Notes: generated by a model not told the origin, from the letters alone. DNA of 64,000 bases from JANSWP01 sp041941305 (GCA_041941305.1 JBGTQJ010000011.1:1-64000); one strand, 5' to 3'. Positions 29,038-38,295 are shown, counted from the first letter of the stretch. Translations and numbers: made by a program.

Positions 29038-29463
29038 ATGAACGAAGATTACTTTCAAGCCATTTATCAAATCATCAGAACCGGTCACTGGATTACTGAC
29101 CAGGTTAGTCTGGAACTAAAGGAATTTGGAATTACGGAGCCACAATTCAATGTATTGCGCATTCTAAAAGGCGCTAAAGGAGAGCCTGTAAGTGTGCAAA
29201 AAATTTTGGAGAACATGGTCCAGCGCAGCAGCAATGTGACGAGAATTGTGGACAAATTGATTTCGAAAGGATTTGTGGAAAGAAAGGAATGTCCTACCAA
29301 CAGAAGGAAAATGGATATAACTATTACTCCTGAAGGGTTGGAATATTTAAAAAAACTGGACAGGAAAGTGCATGCATTTCACAAACCTTTGATGAACAAA
29401 CTAAATACTCAGGAGTTGAATACACTCAAAACGTTAATCATAAAATTGACTACGAATGACTAA
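29038..29463 (+). CDS. MarR family transcriptional regulator
   Basis: 141-residue winged-helix dimeric regulator. N- and C-terminal helices form the dimer interface. The DNA-binding part (about 40-110) has SVQKILENMVQRSSNVTRIVD as helix-turn-helix and RKECPTNRRKMDITITPEG as the wing. The last 8 bases overlap the FMN reductase gene, so the two are translationally coupled. The 30-bp palindrome just upstream is the probable operator. MarR proteins of this kind usually respond to oxidants, phenolics or quinones, which fits a flavin reductase partner (inference). Confidence 0.95.
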   Translation: MNEDYFQAIYQIIRTGHWITDQVSLELKEFGITEPQFNVLRILKGAKGEPVSVQKILENMVQRSSNVTRIVDKLISKGFVERKECPTNRRKMDITITPEGLEYLKKLDRKVHAFHKPLMNKLNTQELNTLKTLIIKLTTND

Positions 29464-30007
29464 GACAATTGTCGCTTTCGGCGCAAGCAACAGTAAGAAT
29501 TCAATCAACAGGAAATTGGCAAATTTTGCCGCGAATCAGGTGACAGACGCAAATGTCAACTTATTAGACTTGAATGATTTTGAAATGCCGCTCTATGGCA
29601 TTGACAAAGAGAAAGAATCGGGTATACCAAGCCTCGCTCATGACTTTAAAGAGCATATCAAAAATTCAGATGGCATCATCATCTCTTTTGCAGAACACAA
29701 TGGAGCTTACTCAGTAGCTTTTAAAAATATATTCGATTGGATTTCAAGAATTGATAAAGATGTGTGGATGAATAAACCCATGTTTCTGCTGGCAACCTCT
29801 CCTGGAGGACGTGGTGGAAAAACAGTTTTGGAAATAGCCGTGAATAAATTCAGGTTTATGAATAAAAACACCATCGTTCATTTCTCCCTGCCTTCTTTTG
29901 GACAAAATTTTTCTGTAGAAGAGGGTATTTTGGACGGAGAAATATTAAATGGATTCAATAAGCAGCTTCAAAATTTTGAAGCAGCAATTTCTGTTGCTAT
30001 TGAATAA
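29456..30007 (+). CDS. NADPH-dependent FMN reductase family oxidoreductase
   Basis: 183-residue flavodoxin-like protein. The FMN phosphate loop is FGASNSKNSINRKLA near the N-terminus. SFAEHNGAYSVAFKNIFDWISR and LLATSPGGRGGKTVLE are conserved family blocks. It should reduce FMN, quinones or azo/nitro compounds using NAD(P)H in the cytosol. It overlaps the marR-type gene by 8 nt and is followed by a short terminator, so the operon has two genes. Confidence 0.93.
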   Translation: MTKTIVAFGASNSKNSINRKLANFAANQVTDANVNLLDLNDFEMPLYGIDKEKESGIPSLAHDFKEHIKNSDGIIISFAEHNGAYSVAFKNIFDWISRIDKDVWMNKPMFLLATSPGGRGGKTVLEIAVNKFRFMNKNTIVHFSLPSFGQNFSVEEGILDGEILNGFNKQLQNFEAAISVAIE

Positions 30008-30026
30008 TGTACAAATATAGATAGTC

Positions 30027-30056
30027 CTCAATCTTAGTTGATTGAGCTAATTTTTT
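30027..30056 (+). terminator. Intrinsic terminator of the marR operon
   Basis: CTCAATC-ttagtt-GATTGAG (30027-30046) followed by CTAATTTTTT. It lies 20 nt after the FMN reductase stop. The stem is short and AT-rich but has a clear T tract. Confidence 0.7.
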
Positions 30057-30067
30057 CATACAACCAC

Positions 30068-30085
30068 TGTATATACAAATATTGT
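30068..30085. promoter_or_regulatory. Second MarR-like operator site
   Basis: TGTATATACAAATATTGT matches the minus-strand reading of the marR operator over 17 of 18 bases. The outer left half-site (TTACAATA) is missing. It sits just before the start of the decayed gene at 30094, which suggests that gene once belonged to the same regulon. Confidence 0.6.
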
Positions 30086-30093
30086 CACGGAAT

Positions 30094-30530
30094 ATGAATA
30101 AAACATTCTTTCCAATCCTCATTTTTAATACTTGCATAAATTCAACTTCTTTTACTCAAAAGGACAATCTTTCCATAGTCTTTGAGGCAGGTATCCATGG
30201 GCGATGGCAGACAGGCAATTTGAATCAATTTGGTTATAAATCCAACTTTGCGAATGATCTTTTCAAAGACTGCTTTCAATGCTGAAATACACTCCAATTA
30301 TCAATATTTGAAAGTGGGCGGTTTTACTGCAGTTAGCGATTTGTGGACAATTGGTGTTTTTAGGATTCAATCAGAAAAGCAATTCTTCCCCATGGCAACC
30401 ACTGTTTTTGGTTTTGCCAAATCTTATAAAATTGAACATTCCGTGATGTTGGGGAGGAATACAAAAATGATTTTAAACGAATATTTCGAAAATAACCTTA
30501 TTCCAGTTTTTCCAAGACTATATTTTCTCG
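30094..30530 (+). pseudogene. Frameshifted, 3'-truncated secreted protein gene (DUF481-like)
   Basis: Two overlapping frames make up one protein. The first frame (ATG at 30094) has signal peptide MNKTFFPILIFNTCINSTSFTQ and reads FEAGIHGRWQTGNLNQFGYK, then stops at 30285. The next frame continues KTAFNAEIHSNYQYLKVGGFTAVSDLW and FFPMATTVFGFAKSYKIEHS up to about 30520, where it runs into the antisense 3' end of the HTCS gene. The pattern (xGRWQTGNLNQ, NAExHxxY, LW, FGFAKSYKI) resembles a DUF481-type outer-membrane barrel (inference). The shift lies between about 30230 and 30265. An alternative is two unrelated short reading frames, but the composition fits a single decayed gene. Confidence 0.65.
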
Positions 30531-33500
30531 CCATTCAACTGGCGTTACCCCAAACTCCTTTTTGAACACTCTTCCAAAATAACTTGGATCATTAAATCCT
30601 GAATCAAAAGCCACTGCTGTTATGGTCAGATTCGGATTTTGCAAAAGGGTTTTGGCATGAGTCAATCGAACATATCGAATAAACTTGGTTGCAGAGAAGC
30701 CTGTCAGCGCGGATAATTTGCGATGCAGCTGGGAATTACTCATGCCGATTTCCTTACACAATTGTTCAACTGTCAGATCAAAGTTTTCCATATTTTTCTC
30801 CACCACTTTCCGGACTTTTTTGACGAAATAGTGCTCAGTTTTCTGGACATCCGGAATGTCTTTTATCCCATTATTCCCTCCACCTAGTCCAGATTTGAGA
30901 TAGTGGTTTTGCAATTTTTCACGCAATTCCAAAAGTTTTTCAATTCTCACCAATAACTCCTCTTTGTGAAATGGCTTACCCAAATAGGCATCGGCTCCCT
31001 TTTTTAGTCCTTCTAATCTGCTTTCCACATCTGCTTTTGCAGTGAGCATAATAATGGGAATGTGACTTGTGCGTTCGTCATTTTTCAAAATATCACATAC
31101 TTCGAAACCATCCTTTTGGGGCATCATAATGTCAGAAATGATGAGGTCGGGAATGATTTCTGTTGCCAAATCTAGTCCTTCCTGTCCGTCCGTTGCAATG
31201 TGCAAACGATAATGAGGAGCAAGGCAGGACGTCAAATACTGGACGACATCGGGATTGTCTTCGACCAAAAGTAATTGGTTGGCTTCAGTTGAATTGGATT
31301 TCGAGGCAAGAAAAGGAGTTCTTGTTTCCTGAAAATTTCCATCTAAAAATGGAAAAGTCTCTTTTTGCAATTTAGGTTTTAGCTCTATTCCTGGCTGTGC
31401 CGTTTTTCGAATTGGCAAATTCACAATGAATTCCGAACCTTTGCCTAATTGACTTTTCACAGAAATTTCACCCCCCATCAATTTCACCAATTCTTTCGTC
31501 AAAGCCAAACCAATCCCCGAACCTTCGTTTTCTTTCGTCATTGAATCATCAACTTGATAAAATCTGTCAAAAACATGGGGCAATTTATCCTCCGGAATAC
31601 CCATGCCAGTATCTTTTACTACAATTTTCAAAAAATTTTCATTTGCGACTGTCTGTGATCCGCCGTCAACTATCAACTGTAGATAAACATGCCCGCCTTT
31701 TTGAGTAAATTTTACTGCATTGGACAGCAAATTCACGACAATTTGTTGCAGTTTTTCAGGGTCATAATCCATTAAAACAGAATCTGATTCGGAAAGAAAA
31801 TGAACCTGAACTCCACGGCTCTCTGCATATGAATGAAAACTTTCAGCCAGGTATTTCAGGAAATTAACCACATTATTTTGAATCAGATTCAACACCAGTT
31901 TCCCATTTTCCAACTTGGACAAATCAAGCATTTGATTGACCAATGACAGTAGGTTTTCTCCATTTCGAATAATCATATCCAAACCCTGCCGAAAATGTGC
32001 TTTCGGATCATCGACCACCTGTCGAGCCATTCCTAATATAACTGATAAAGGTGTACGAAACTCGTGGGTGATATTTGTATAAAGCTGTGTCTTGGCAGTG
32101 TCGAGCTCTTTCAGTCTTCGAGCTTCAGCCTGCGCCAATTGTCTTGTAAGTTGAAACCGATAAACACCAAAAATCAACCCCAATGCTCCTAAAATATACA
32201 AAACTTTAGCCCACCAGCTCTCCCACCAGGGCGGCGAAATCAACACCCGAACAGCTTTTGTATTCCCCCATTGTCCCTGATAATTAGCAGCGCGAACCTT
32301 GAAAGTATAATCGCCAGGCGGCACCTTGATATAGGTTACCATCGGCTCCAATCCCGCAATTCGCCAGTGGTCATCATATCCTTCCAATTTGAATTCGTGG
32401 CGATTGTTTTCAGGTTGTAAAAAATCCAGGGCAGCAAATCGAAAAGTAAATACATTTTGATTATGAGAAAGATTAAGCTCTGAATTTTCCCAAAAATCTT
32501 TAGCCAGGAGAACATTCGATTTGGAAGACAGAGAATGATCTGGGATCGTAAAATCAGTTATCAATATTTCGGGTGGATTGGGGTCTGTTTGTCCCAATAA
32601 TTCCTGAGGATCAAAGGAATGAAATCCTCCTCGTCCACCAACAATAATTTTTCCATTCAGCGCTTTAAATATACTTCCACGGGCAAAGGGCAAATTCTGA
32701 ATACCTGAGCTTGGATTATAGGTAAAACTCTTCTCCTCTTCAGGATCAAAGACAATCAGTCCGTCCGCCAAAATCCACATACGTCCGTAGTCGTCTTCCG
32801 TCATTCCCAAAAACCGATTAGTACCAAGTTCAGCATTACTCCATGTCCTGGAGGTATTGGTTTTGGGATTAAACCTGTACAGAAACTGAGGTGCAACAAA
32901 CCAAATATTCCCTTTTTTATCTGCATTGATATTCTGAACAATTTCATTGGTTGTATGGGAAGTTTTATCGTTTTTAATGTCAAATCTGGTAAAAATCTTG
33001 GTATCCGGATTGAACTGATAAAAAAACAATGGGCTTTGATCGAAATTGTTGAAATGTGCCCCTCCATACCAAATCATTCCGTCATTGGCAAGTCCCAGAC
33101 GGGCAACCATATTAAACTCTGAAACTACTTCGGAGAATGGTACCGGGGGTACAAATTTTTCAAATGTGTTTGATTCAGGAATAAAGAGATTCAAAGCCCC
33201 ATCACCGGCAGCTATCCAAATTCGCCCCTTTTTATCTGCCAAAATATCCATTACCCAATGCGATGAAATGCTGGTATTTTTATTTTTTTCAAAGGTGAAT
33301 TGTTGGAAATCGCCGGTTTCAGGTTGCAGTCGCATCAGCCTTGATACTGAACTATGGATAGTTCCTGTAACGAACCAAAGATATCCTTCTGCATCTTGCT
33401 GGATTTTATAAATATCGTCGAACAAATCTTCCTGTTCGGGATTGAAGGCATCATCCAATCTGTTGGTAGGAAAAGTACGATCCTCTTTAACAGGAGACTT

Positions 33501-34793
33501 TTCGTAAGTGAAGTATTTTTGGTCAGTCATTTGTACTAATCCAGTGGTTTGAGTTGCAAACCACAATTCCTGTTCGTTTCGTTGAAAAAAACAAAGAATT
33601 CGATTACCTGTGCCAATTGAAAAATGATCAAAAGCGCTGTCCTCTTTGACTATTTTAAAAACGCTTGCATTTCCGCCTGCCGTTAACCCCCAAAGTGTGC
33701 CATCTTTAGATTGGATTATATTCCAGACAAAATTTTCCGGAATAGTTGAAAAATGGCTGCCGATATAAAAATGTTCGCTCAGTTTGGTTTTTGAATCAAA
33801 ATACTTTAGGCCGCCCTTCCATGATCCAATCCACAATTTTTGTTCAGTATCCTCAAAAATCACCTTGACATGGTCATCATTTTCATCTTCTAAATAAGGT
33901 GCACACAAAGCCTTTTCTTTTTGCGGAAAATGAGTAAAAGTCTCCGTTTTTCTATCCATCAAATGCAAACCGTCTCCCTCTGTTCCAATCCAGAAATTGC
34001 CCTTGGAGTCTTCAAAAATTTCAAAAACTTTATTCGAACGTAAACTTTTTGGATCCTTGGGATTATGGCGATACCTCGTGAAAGTTGCAGTTTTTGGATG
34101 ATACCGGTTCAATCCACCAAATTCAACGCCCTCCCAGGCCCAGCCAGTACCAAACCACAAAATTCCGTCTGAATCCATATACATCGAACGACATTTGTCA
34201 TAACTCAAACTGGTCGAGTCTTTGGGATCATGCTGAAATCGTTTAAATTTTCCAGTTTTGAGATCTAAGCGGTTTACACCATTTTGGCTGGTCGCCCAAA
34301 GGTAGCCCTCGCGATCTTCCAAAATTTCAGTCACAAAATTATTACTGATAGTCTCTGGGTTATTGGGATCATGTGTATAATGTGTTACTTCTTCGGTTCT
34401 TGGATCAAATAGATCTAATCCAGCGCCCCAATGCCCTAACCAAAGTGTCCCGTCTTTAGCCACATAAATATATTCGACATAACTAGAGGCAATAGTCGAG
34501 GGATCAGCGGGATCGTGAATGTACGTTTTGACCTGATAACCGTCATACCGATGCAGTCCATACTGGGAACCAAACCACATAAATCCCATAGAATCCTGGG
34601 CAATCGCCTGAACGTGATTGCCCAACTCGCCATTTGGCAAGTCTATAATTTCAAAACGAAATGAAGGCAATGGAGACTCATTTTGGCTAAAAAGTGAGCT
34701 TGAAAAAAGAAGGAGGCAAAAGCCGGTTATTGAACCCAAGCCTCGAAAATTTAGAAAAATTTGGTCTGGTTTTATTTGAAGATTATGGCTCAT
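30498..34793 (-). CDS. Hybrid two-component system protein (HTCS): Reg_prop sensor, histidine kinase, receiver, AraC regulator
   Basis: One-protein signalling pathway of 1431 residues. The start at 34793 (MSHNLQIKPDQ) is preferred over one at 34856 because a signal helix (GSITGFCLLLFSSSLFSQ) follows. In order: about 12-14 Reg_prop blades forming periplasmic propellers (to about 750; e.g. DREGYLWATSQNGVNRLD), a Y_Y_Y domain (FKLEGYDDHWRIAG), a membrane helix (near 865), HisKA (ITHEFRTPLS), HATPase_c (DTGMGIPEDKL, GSGIGLALTKELV), a receiver (LLLVEDNPD, ISDIMMPQKDG, GKPFHKEEL) and a C-terminal AraC HTH (SQLHRKLSALTG, FNDPSYFGRVFKKEFG). Such proteins sense periplasmic glycans or other ligands and activate nearby genes. 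No SusCD or glycosidase genes are adjacent; the secreted protein upstream is the likely target. Confidence 0.95.
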   Translation of the reverse strand: MSHNLQIKPDQIFLNFRGLGSITGFCLLLFSSSLFSQNESPLPSFRFEIIDLPNGELGNHVQAIAQDSMGFMWFGSQYGLHRYDGYQVKTYIHDPADPSTIASSYVEYIYVAKDGTLWLGHWGAGLDLFDPRTEEVTHYTHDPNNPETISNNFVTEILEDREGYLWATSQNGVNRLDLKTGKFKRFQHDPKDSTSLSYDKCRSMYMDSDGILWFGTGWAWEGVEFGGLNRYHPKTATFTRYRHNPKDPKSLRSNKVFEIFEDSKGNFWIGTEGDGLHLMDRKTETFTHFPQKEKALCAPYLEDENDDHVKVIFEDTEQKLWIGSWKGGLKYFDSKTKLSEHFYIGSHFSTIPENFVWNIIQSKDGTLWGLTAGGNASVFKIVKEDSAFDHFSIGTGNRILCFFQRNEQELWFATQTTGLVQMTDQKYFTYEKSPVKEDRTFPTNRLDDAFNPEQEDLFDDIYKIQQDAEGYLWFVTGTIHSSVSRLMRLQPETGDFQQFTFEKNKNTSISSHWVMDILADKKGRIWIAAGDGALNLFIPESNTFEKFVPPVPFSEVVSEFNMVARLGLANDGMIWYGGAHFNNFDQSPLFFYQFNPDTKIFTRFDIKNDKTSHTTNEIVQNINADKKGNIWFVAPQFLYRFNPKTNTSRTWSNAELGTNRFLGMTEDDYGRMWILADGLIVFDPEEEKSFTYNPSSGIQNLPFARGSIFKALNGKIIVGGRGGFHSFDPQELLGQTDPNPPEILITDFTIPDHSLSSKSNVLLAKDFWENSELNLSHNQNVFTFRFAALDFLQPENNRHEFKLEGYDDHWRIAGLEPMVTYIKVPPGDYTFKVRAANYQGQWGNTKAVRVLISPPWWESWWAKVLYILGALGLIFGVYRFQLTRQLAQAEARRLKELDTAKTQLYTNITHEFRTPLSVILGMARQVVDDPKAHFRQGLDMIIRNGENLLSLVNQMLDLSKLENGKLVLNLIQNNVVNFLKYLAESFHSYAESRGVQVHFLSESDSVLMDYDPEKLQQIVVNLLSNAVKFTQKGGHVYLQLIVDGGSQTVANENFLKIVVKDTGMGIPEDKLPHVFDRFYQVDDSMTKENEGSGIGLALTKELVKLMGGEISVKSQLGKGSEFIVNLPIRKTAQPGIELKPKLQKETFPFLDGNFQETRTPFLASKSNSTEANQLLLVEDNPDVVQYLTSCLAPHYRLHIATDGQEGLDLATEIIPDLIISDIMMPQKDGFEVCDILKNDERTSHIPIIMLTAKADVESRLEGLKKGADAYLGKPFHKEELLVRIEKLLELREKLQNHYLKSGLGGGNNGIKDIPDVQKTEHYFVKKVRKVVEKNMENFDLTVEQLCKEIGMSNSQLHRKLSALTGFSATKFIRYVRLTHAKTLLQNPNLTITAVAFDSGFNDPSYFGRVFKKEFGVTPVEWRENIVLEKLE

Positions 34794-34820
34794 AGCAACA
34801 TTCTTTTGGTCTTCAAAAAT

Positions 34821-34853
34821 AAGAAAAGTAAGGCGGATCGAATTCCGCCTTAC
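34821..34853 (-). terminator. Intrinsic terminator of the 34908 gene
   Basis: A perfect 10-bp hairpin GTAAGGCGGA-tcgaat-TCCGCCTTAC (34828-34853) is followed, on the minus strand, by TTTTCTTATTTTT. It separates the small secreted protein gene from the HTCS gene, so the two may have separate or read-through transcripts. Confidence 0.8.
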
Positions 34854-34907
34854 CAATTAGTGTATGAATATTAAAATCGAATTCATTTGGTTTTAGTAAC
34901 CGGCAAT

Positions 34908-35648
34908 CTATTTCACTGCCAAATCAACATTCAAATCATTTTGTTTCAATGTAACCCGTTCACTCAAGGTCACTTTGTCATTTTGAATAGAGAAAAACTG
35001 AATTTGAGACATCCCTTTGGTGCGAATAAAGAAGTAGTAGTTTCCTTTTTTCAAACCTCCCAAATTGTATTTTTTGGCATATCCAATTTCACCTTCTACT
35101 GAATCATTTAGCATCGCCACACCAGAAAGGGTATGCAATTGAATTTCGGCTTTTGTGTTTTCAAGATTTGCCAGATGGATATCTATACTTTCTGAGTTGG
35201 CAGAATTAATGTGAGTGATTAAGGATTGTCCAGCCAAACCATTTTGATTTGTCAGTACGGCATATCCCTTAGATGGATTTCCCTCTACCACATCAAAAAG
35301 AGCAACATCAAAATCAGTCTTTGAAAAAGCACTAGTATAAGTTTCCAACTTATTTTTTACAGCAATCACATATGTTCCGGAAGGAAGTTTCGTCAAGTTC
35401 AACTTTTGGGCATATCCATTTTCTTTCCAAACCGTTTTTGTAAACCACGTTTTTCCATTTAGATCTGCTACTGAAACAATGGTTCGCTGTTTTTGCAAAT
35501 TTGCAATTTGAACTGCAATAGACATCACATCCTGTTTTTCAATTTTCACGATCATTTTGCCATTTTCAGAAACAGTATTGGCATTTAAAGTAAAAGAAGC
35601 AACAAGTGTCAAAATCAATGCAACTAAAAAATTTCTTTGCGTTTTCAT
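34908..35648 (-). CDS. Secreted protein with two tandem T9SS-like/filament-type beta modules
   Basis: 246-residue protein of unrecognised family. The start at 35648 gives the signal peptide MKTQRNFLVALILTLVASFT; an ATG at 35681 is less likely. It has an internal duplication. Module 1 (about 55-110) reads LNGKTWFTKTVWKENGYAQK then LPSGTYVIAVKNK. Module 2 (about 165-225) reads LSGVAMLNDSVEGEIGYAKK then LKKGNYYFFIRTKG. Each resembles the beta-sandwich of T9SS type-A sorting domains, but no typical C-terminal signal follows. Encoded just upstream of the HTCS on the same strand, with three 21-bp repeats upstream of its promoter, so it is a likely target of that regulator. Confidence 0.75.
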   Translation of the reverse strand: MKTQRNFLVALILTLVASFTLNANTVSENGKMIVKIEKQDVMSIAVQIANLQKQRTIVSVADLNGKTWFTKTVWKENGYAQKLNLTKLPSGTYVIAVKNKLETYTSAFSKTDFDVALFDVVEGNPSKGYAVLTNQNGLAGQSLITHINSANSESIDIHLANLENTKAEIQLHTLSGVAMLNDSVEGEIGYAKKYNLGGLKKGNYYFFIRTKGMSQIQFFSIQNDKVTLSERVTLKQNDLNVDLAVK

Positions 35649-35762
35649 TTTTATAAAATTTAATGGTTCAATCAATAGCATTTAATATTTCATGAATCTT
35701 AAATCCTATTGAATAGTTGTTTTCAAAAATCATTTGTAAGTCCTTTCAAAAAACTTACGATG

Positions 35763-35856
35763 CAAAGATGTAGTCGCTGAAGTCGTCCTCGTTCGGACAA
35801 TGCTGCCAATGTATCGGATATTGCTGTCAAAGGCTCGGACGGAGATTGCAAAGACG
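35763..35856 (-). promoter_or_regulatory. Promoter region with three degenerate 21-bp direct repeats
   Basis: On the plus strand three consecutive 21-bp units begin CGGACAATGCTGCCAATG (35794), CGGATATTGCTGTCAAAG (35815) and CGGACGGAGATTGCAAAG (35836). The first two match at about 14 of 21 positions and the third is weaker. On the minus strand a -7-like CATCTTTG (35770-35763) lies 23 nt beyond the last unit, with no TTTG at -33. An activator bound to the repeats would suit this layout; it would drive the secreted protein at 34908-35648. Binding protein unknown, HTCS is the candidate. Confidence 0.55.
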
Positions 35857-36028
35857 GTATTAGTATGGTGTTTACGTAAAAAAAATATGTATTAGCTTAG
35901 AATAGTGCAACCTATGGGGTTGAAAAATAATCAAGTACACAACTGCCTGATTTTATGGAACCTTTTATTAAATTAGCGAATACCGTTGAATTCTAGACCA
36001 AAATCCTATCTCAAACAAGCTATATTTA

Positions 36029-38281
36029 GTGCAACAGGAACCAACTACACAGACTAATTCAAATAATAAAGTCCATTCTAAGTTTGGTACTTTTCTAGGT
36101 GTTTATCTTCCCAGTCTGCTAACTATCCTTGGTCTTATCATGTACCTGCGCTTTGGTTGGGTATTGGGTAATGTAGGTTTAGGCTTAACCCTTTTGATTG
36201 TCGTCTTGGCAAGTTCCATAACCTTCATAACTGGCTTAAGTGCCTCTGCGATTTCCACCAATATGCTTGTAGGAGCAGGAGGCGAGTATTTCATGATATC
36301 GAGAAGTCTGGGGCTTGAATTGGGTGGCGCGATTGGCATTCCACTCTATTTATGTCGTACCCTTAGTATTACTTTTTATTGTTTTGGTTTGGCAGAAGCC
36401 ATTGCACTATTCTTACCAGATTATGGACTTCCACCAGATGTATTTGTTCAACTGTTGGCTGCAGGATTTGTAATCATAGTCACCATACTTTCCAGCAAGA
36501 GTGCAGCACTGGTTTTGAAATTGCAGATCCCCATTTTTATTCTGGTGTGTTTATCTGTGATAGCCTTAATCGCTGGAATCGGTAGCTCAGGATTCAGGGA
36601 ACCCGTCTTTGAGGCAAGTTACCAAACTGCACCGGAAGGGTTTTGGTATGTGTTTGCGGTATTTTTCCCGGCAGTTACCGGATTTACTGCGGGGATTGGC
36701 TTAAGTGGTGATTTGAAAGACCCGCAAAAATCCATCCCTATCGGCACTATGGGTGCCATACTTACTGGCTTGGCATTATACCTTATTATACCGGTTTTTC
36801 TTTCTATATCCGATCAAATGAGTCCAGAAGAACTCGCAAATTCTGGAGTAGAATCCTGGACCAAGGTAGCCCTGCTGGGAGGTATATTGGTTTTCCCGGC
36901 AATATGGGGAGCTATTTTATCCTCTGCTTTTGGCAGTGTATTAAGCGGTCCAAGGGTTTTACAAGCATTAGCCAAAGATGGATTGGCACCCAAAGTTTTC
37001 ACCAAAGTGACCAAAACAGGACAACCTGCCCTGGCGACCTATGTGAGCGGTGGCATTGCACTCCTTGCTGTGGCTTTGGGTGGTTTAAATACGGTCGCTC
37101 AATTTGTTTCAGTCCTTTTCCTTACACTATATGTAATGATTAATTTGAGCGCAGTTGTAGAAAAATTGGTAGGAGATCCATTTTATCGGCCAACGATTAA
37201 GGTGCCTTGGTTCGTATCCGTTTTGGGAGCTATCGGCGCCATATTGGTGATGTTTTTAATCAACCCATGGGCATGTTTGCTTGCACTTATTTTTGAGGGA
37301 GCTATTTATTGGTTTTTGCAAAAAAGGACTTTGGAAAAAGAATGGGGTGATGCGAGGGCAGGCTTCTGGTTTGTAATGGCACGGTATGCCTTGCTAAATC
37401 ATCGCCCACATGGAAATAAATCCAGAAATTGGCGTCCTTCCATTTTGGTGTTTTTAGGAAATGCTACCAAAAGAATGGGCTTGCTGCGACTAGCTTGTTG
37501 GTTGAGTTACAAAAGTGGGATCGTCACAGCATTTCAGCTCATTGAAGGCGATTTAAGTAAAGAGTCTTACGATTTAAAAAAGAAACAAAGCGAGATGAAC
37601 AATGAGATAAGAAAAGAAGATTTATCTGCTTTTGGAGAATCTCACGTTGTACAGGATTTTGAAAAAGGAGCCATTCATCTTGCACAGGCAAATGGAATTG
37701 CTGGCATCAAATCCAATACCCTGCTTTTTGGTTGGTCTCAAAAACCGGCTCGACTTGCAACACATTTACGCATTATGAGTGCTCTTTCAAAAATTGGAAA
37801 CAGTACTGTAATTGCCCGCCTTAATTGGGGACATGAACCAGGTCGTACAAAAAACATTGATGTTTGGTGGGGCGGACAACAGCGAAACGGGGATTTGATG
37901 TTACTCTTTGCCCATTTACTCAATTCCAACGCTCCGTGGAAAGATGCCAAAATTAATATTCGTTCTGTAGTCAATTCAAAAGGGGAAAAAATAGATCTTG
38001 AGCGAAAACTAAAGCAAATCCTCCCCCGAACCAGAATCAAAGCATCCGTCGAGGTCATTATCCAAAAAGAGAATCAGGATTTTTCAGAAATCATTTTCCA
38101 ATATTCAGGAGACTCGGAAATCGTGTTTTTAGGTCTGGGCATTCCGGAAACAGGAAAAGAGGCAGACTATGCTCAAAAGCTCAAAGCATTGAGTGATAGA
38201 TTGAAGACGACCATTTTTGTGTATAATGGTGAAGAAAATGTGCCTGTATTATTGAGTTTGGAGGCAGTAAAAGACAATTAA
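36029..38281 (+). CDS. SLC12-like amino acid permease / cation-chloride cotransporter homologue
   Basis: 750-residue APC-superfamily transporter. About 12 membrane helices fall in residues 15-440 (LGVYLPSLLTILGLIMYLRF, GWVLGNVGLG, GAGGEYFMISRSLGLELGG, FFPAVTGFTAGIGLSGDLKDP). A cytoplasmic C-terminal domain of about 300 residues follows, as in SLC12 cation-chloride cotransporters. The start is GTG at 36029, the only standard start between an in-frame stop at 35987 and the first helix. It should move cations with chloride or amino acids; the substrate is not set by sequence. Monocistronic and convergent with mgtE. Confidence 0.85.
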   Translation: MQQEPTTQTNSNNKVHSKFGTFLGVYLPSLLTILGLIMYLRFGWVLGNVGLGLTLLIVVLASSITFITGLSASAISTNMLVGAGGEYFMISRSLGLELGGAIGIPLYLCRTLSITFYCFGLAEAIALFLPDYGLPPDVFVQLLAAGFVIIVTILSSKSAALVLKLQIPIFILVCLSVIALIAGIGSSGFREPVFEASYQTAPEGFWYVFAVFFPAVTGFTAGIGLSGDLKDPQKSIPIGTMGAILTGLALYLIIPVFLSISDQMSPEELANSGVESWTKVALLGGILVFPAIWGAILSSAFGSVLSGPRVLQALAKDGLAPKVFTKVTKTGQPALATYVSGGIALLAVALGGLNTVAQFVSVLFLTLYVMINLSAVVEKLVGDPFYRPTIKVPWFVSVLGAIGAILVMFLINPWACLLALIFEGAIYWFLQKRTLEKEWGDARAGFWFVMARYALLNHRPHGNKSRNWRPSILVFLGNATKRMGLLRLACWLSYKSGIVTAFQLIEGDLSKESYDLKKKQSEMNNEIRKEDLSAFGESHVVQDFEKGAIHLAQANGIAGIKSNTLLFGWSQKPARLATHLRIMSALSKIGNSTVIARLNWGHEPGRTKNIDVWWGGQQRNGDLMLLFAHLLNSNAPWKDAKINIRSVVNSKGEKIDLERKLKQILPRTRIKASVEVIIQKENQDFSEIIFQYSGDSEIVFLGLGIPETGKEADYAQKLKALSDRLKTTIFVYNGEENVPVLLSLEAVKDN

Positions 38282-38295
38282 TTTACTGCCTCCAA
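38258..38295. terminator. Bidirectional terminator over the permease stop
   Basis: 14-bp perfect arms TTGGAGGCAGTAAA (38258-38271) and its complement (38282-38295) with a 10-nt AT-rich loop. The left arm lies within the permease's last codons, and the right arm ends 8 nt before the mgtE stop. Confidence 0.75.

Noticed and set aside
30498..34856. Start of the HTCS at 34856
   Set aside because: The extra 21 residues place charged sequence before the signal helix; the ATG at 34793 leaves a more reasonable N-terminus.
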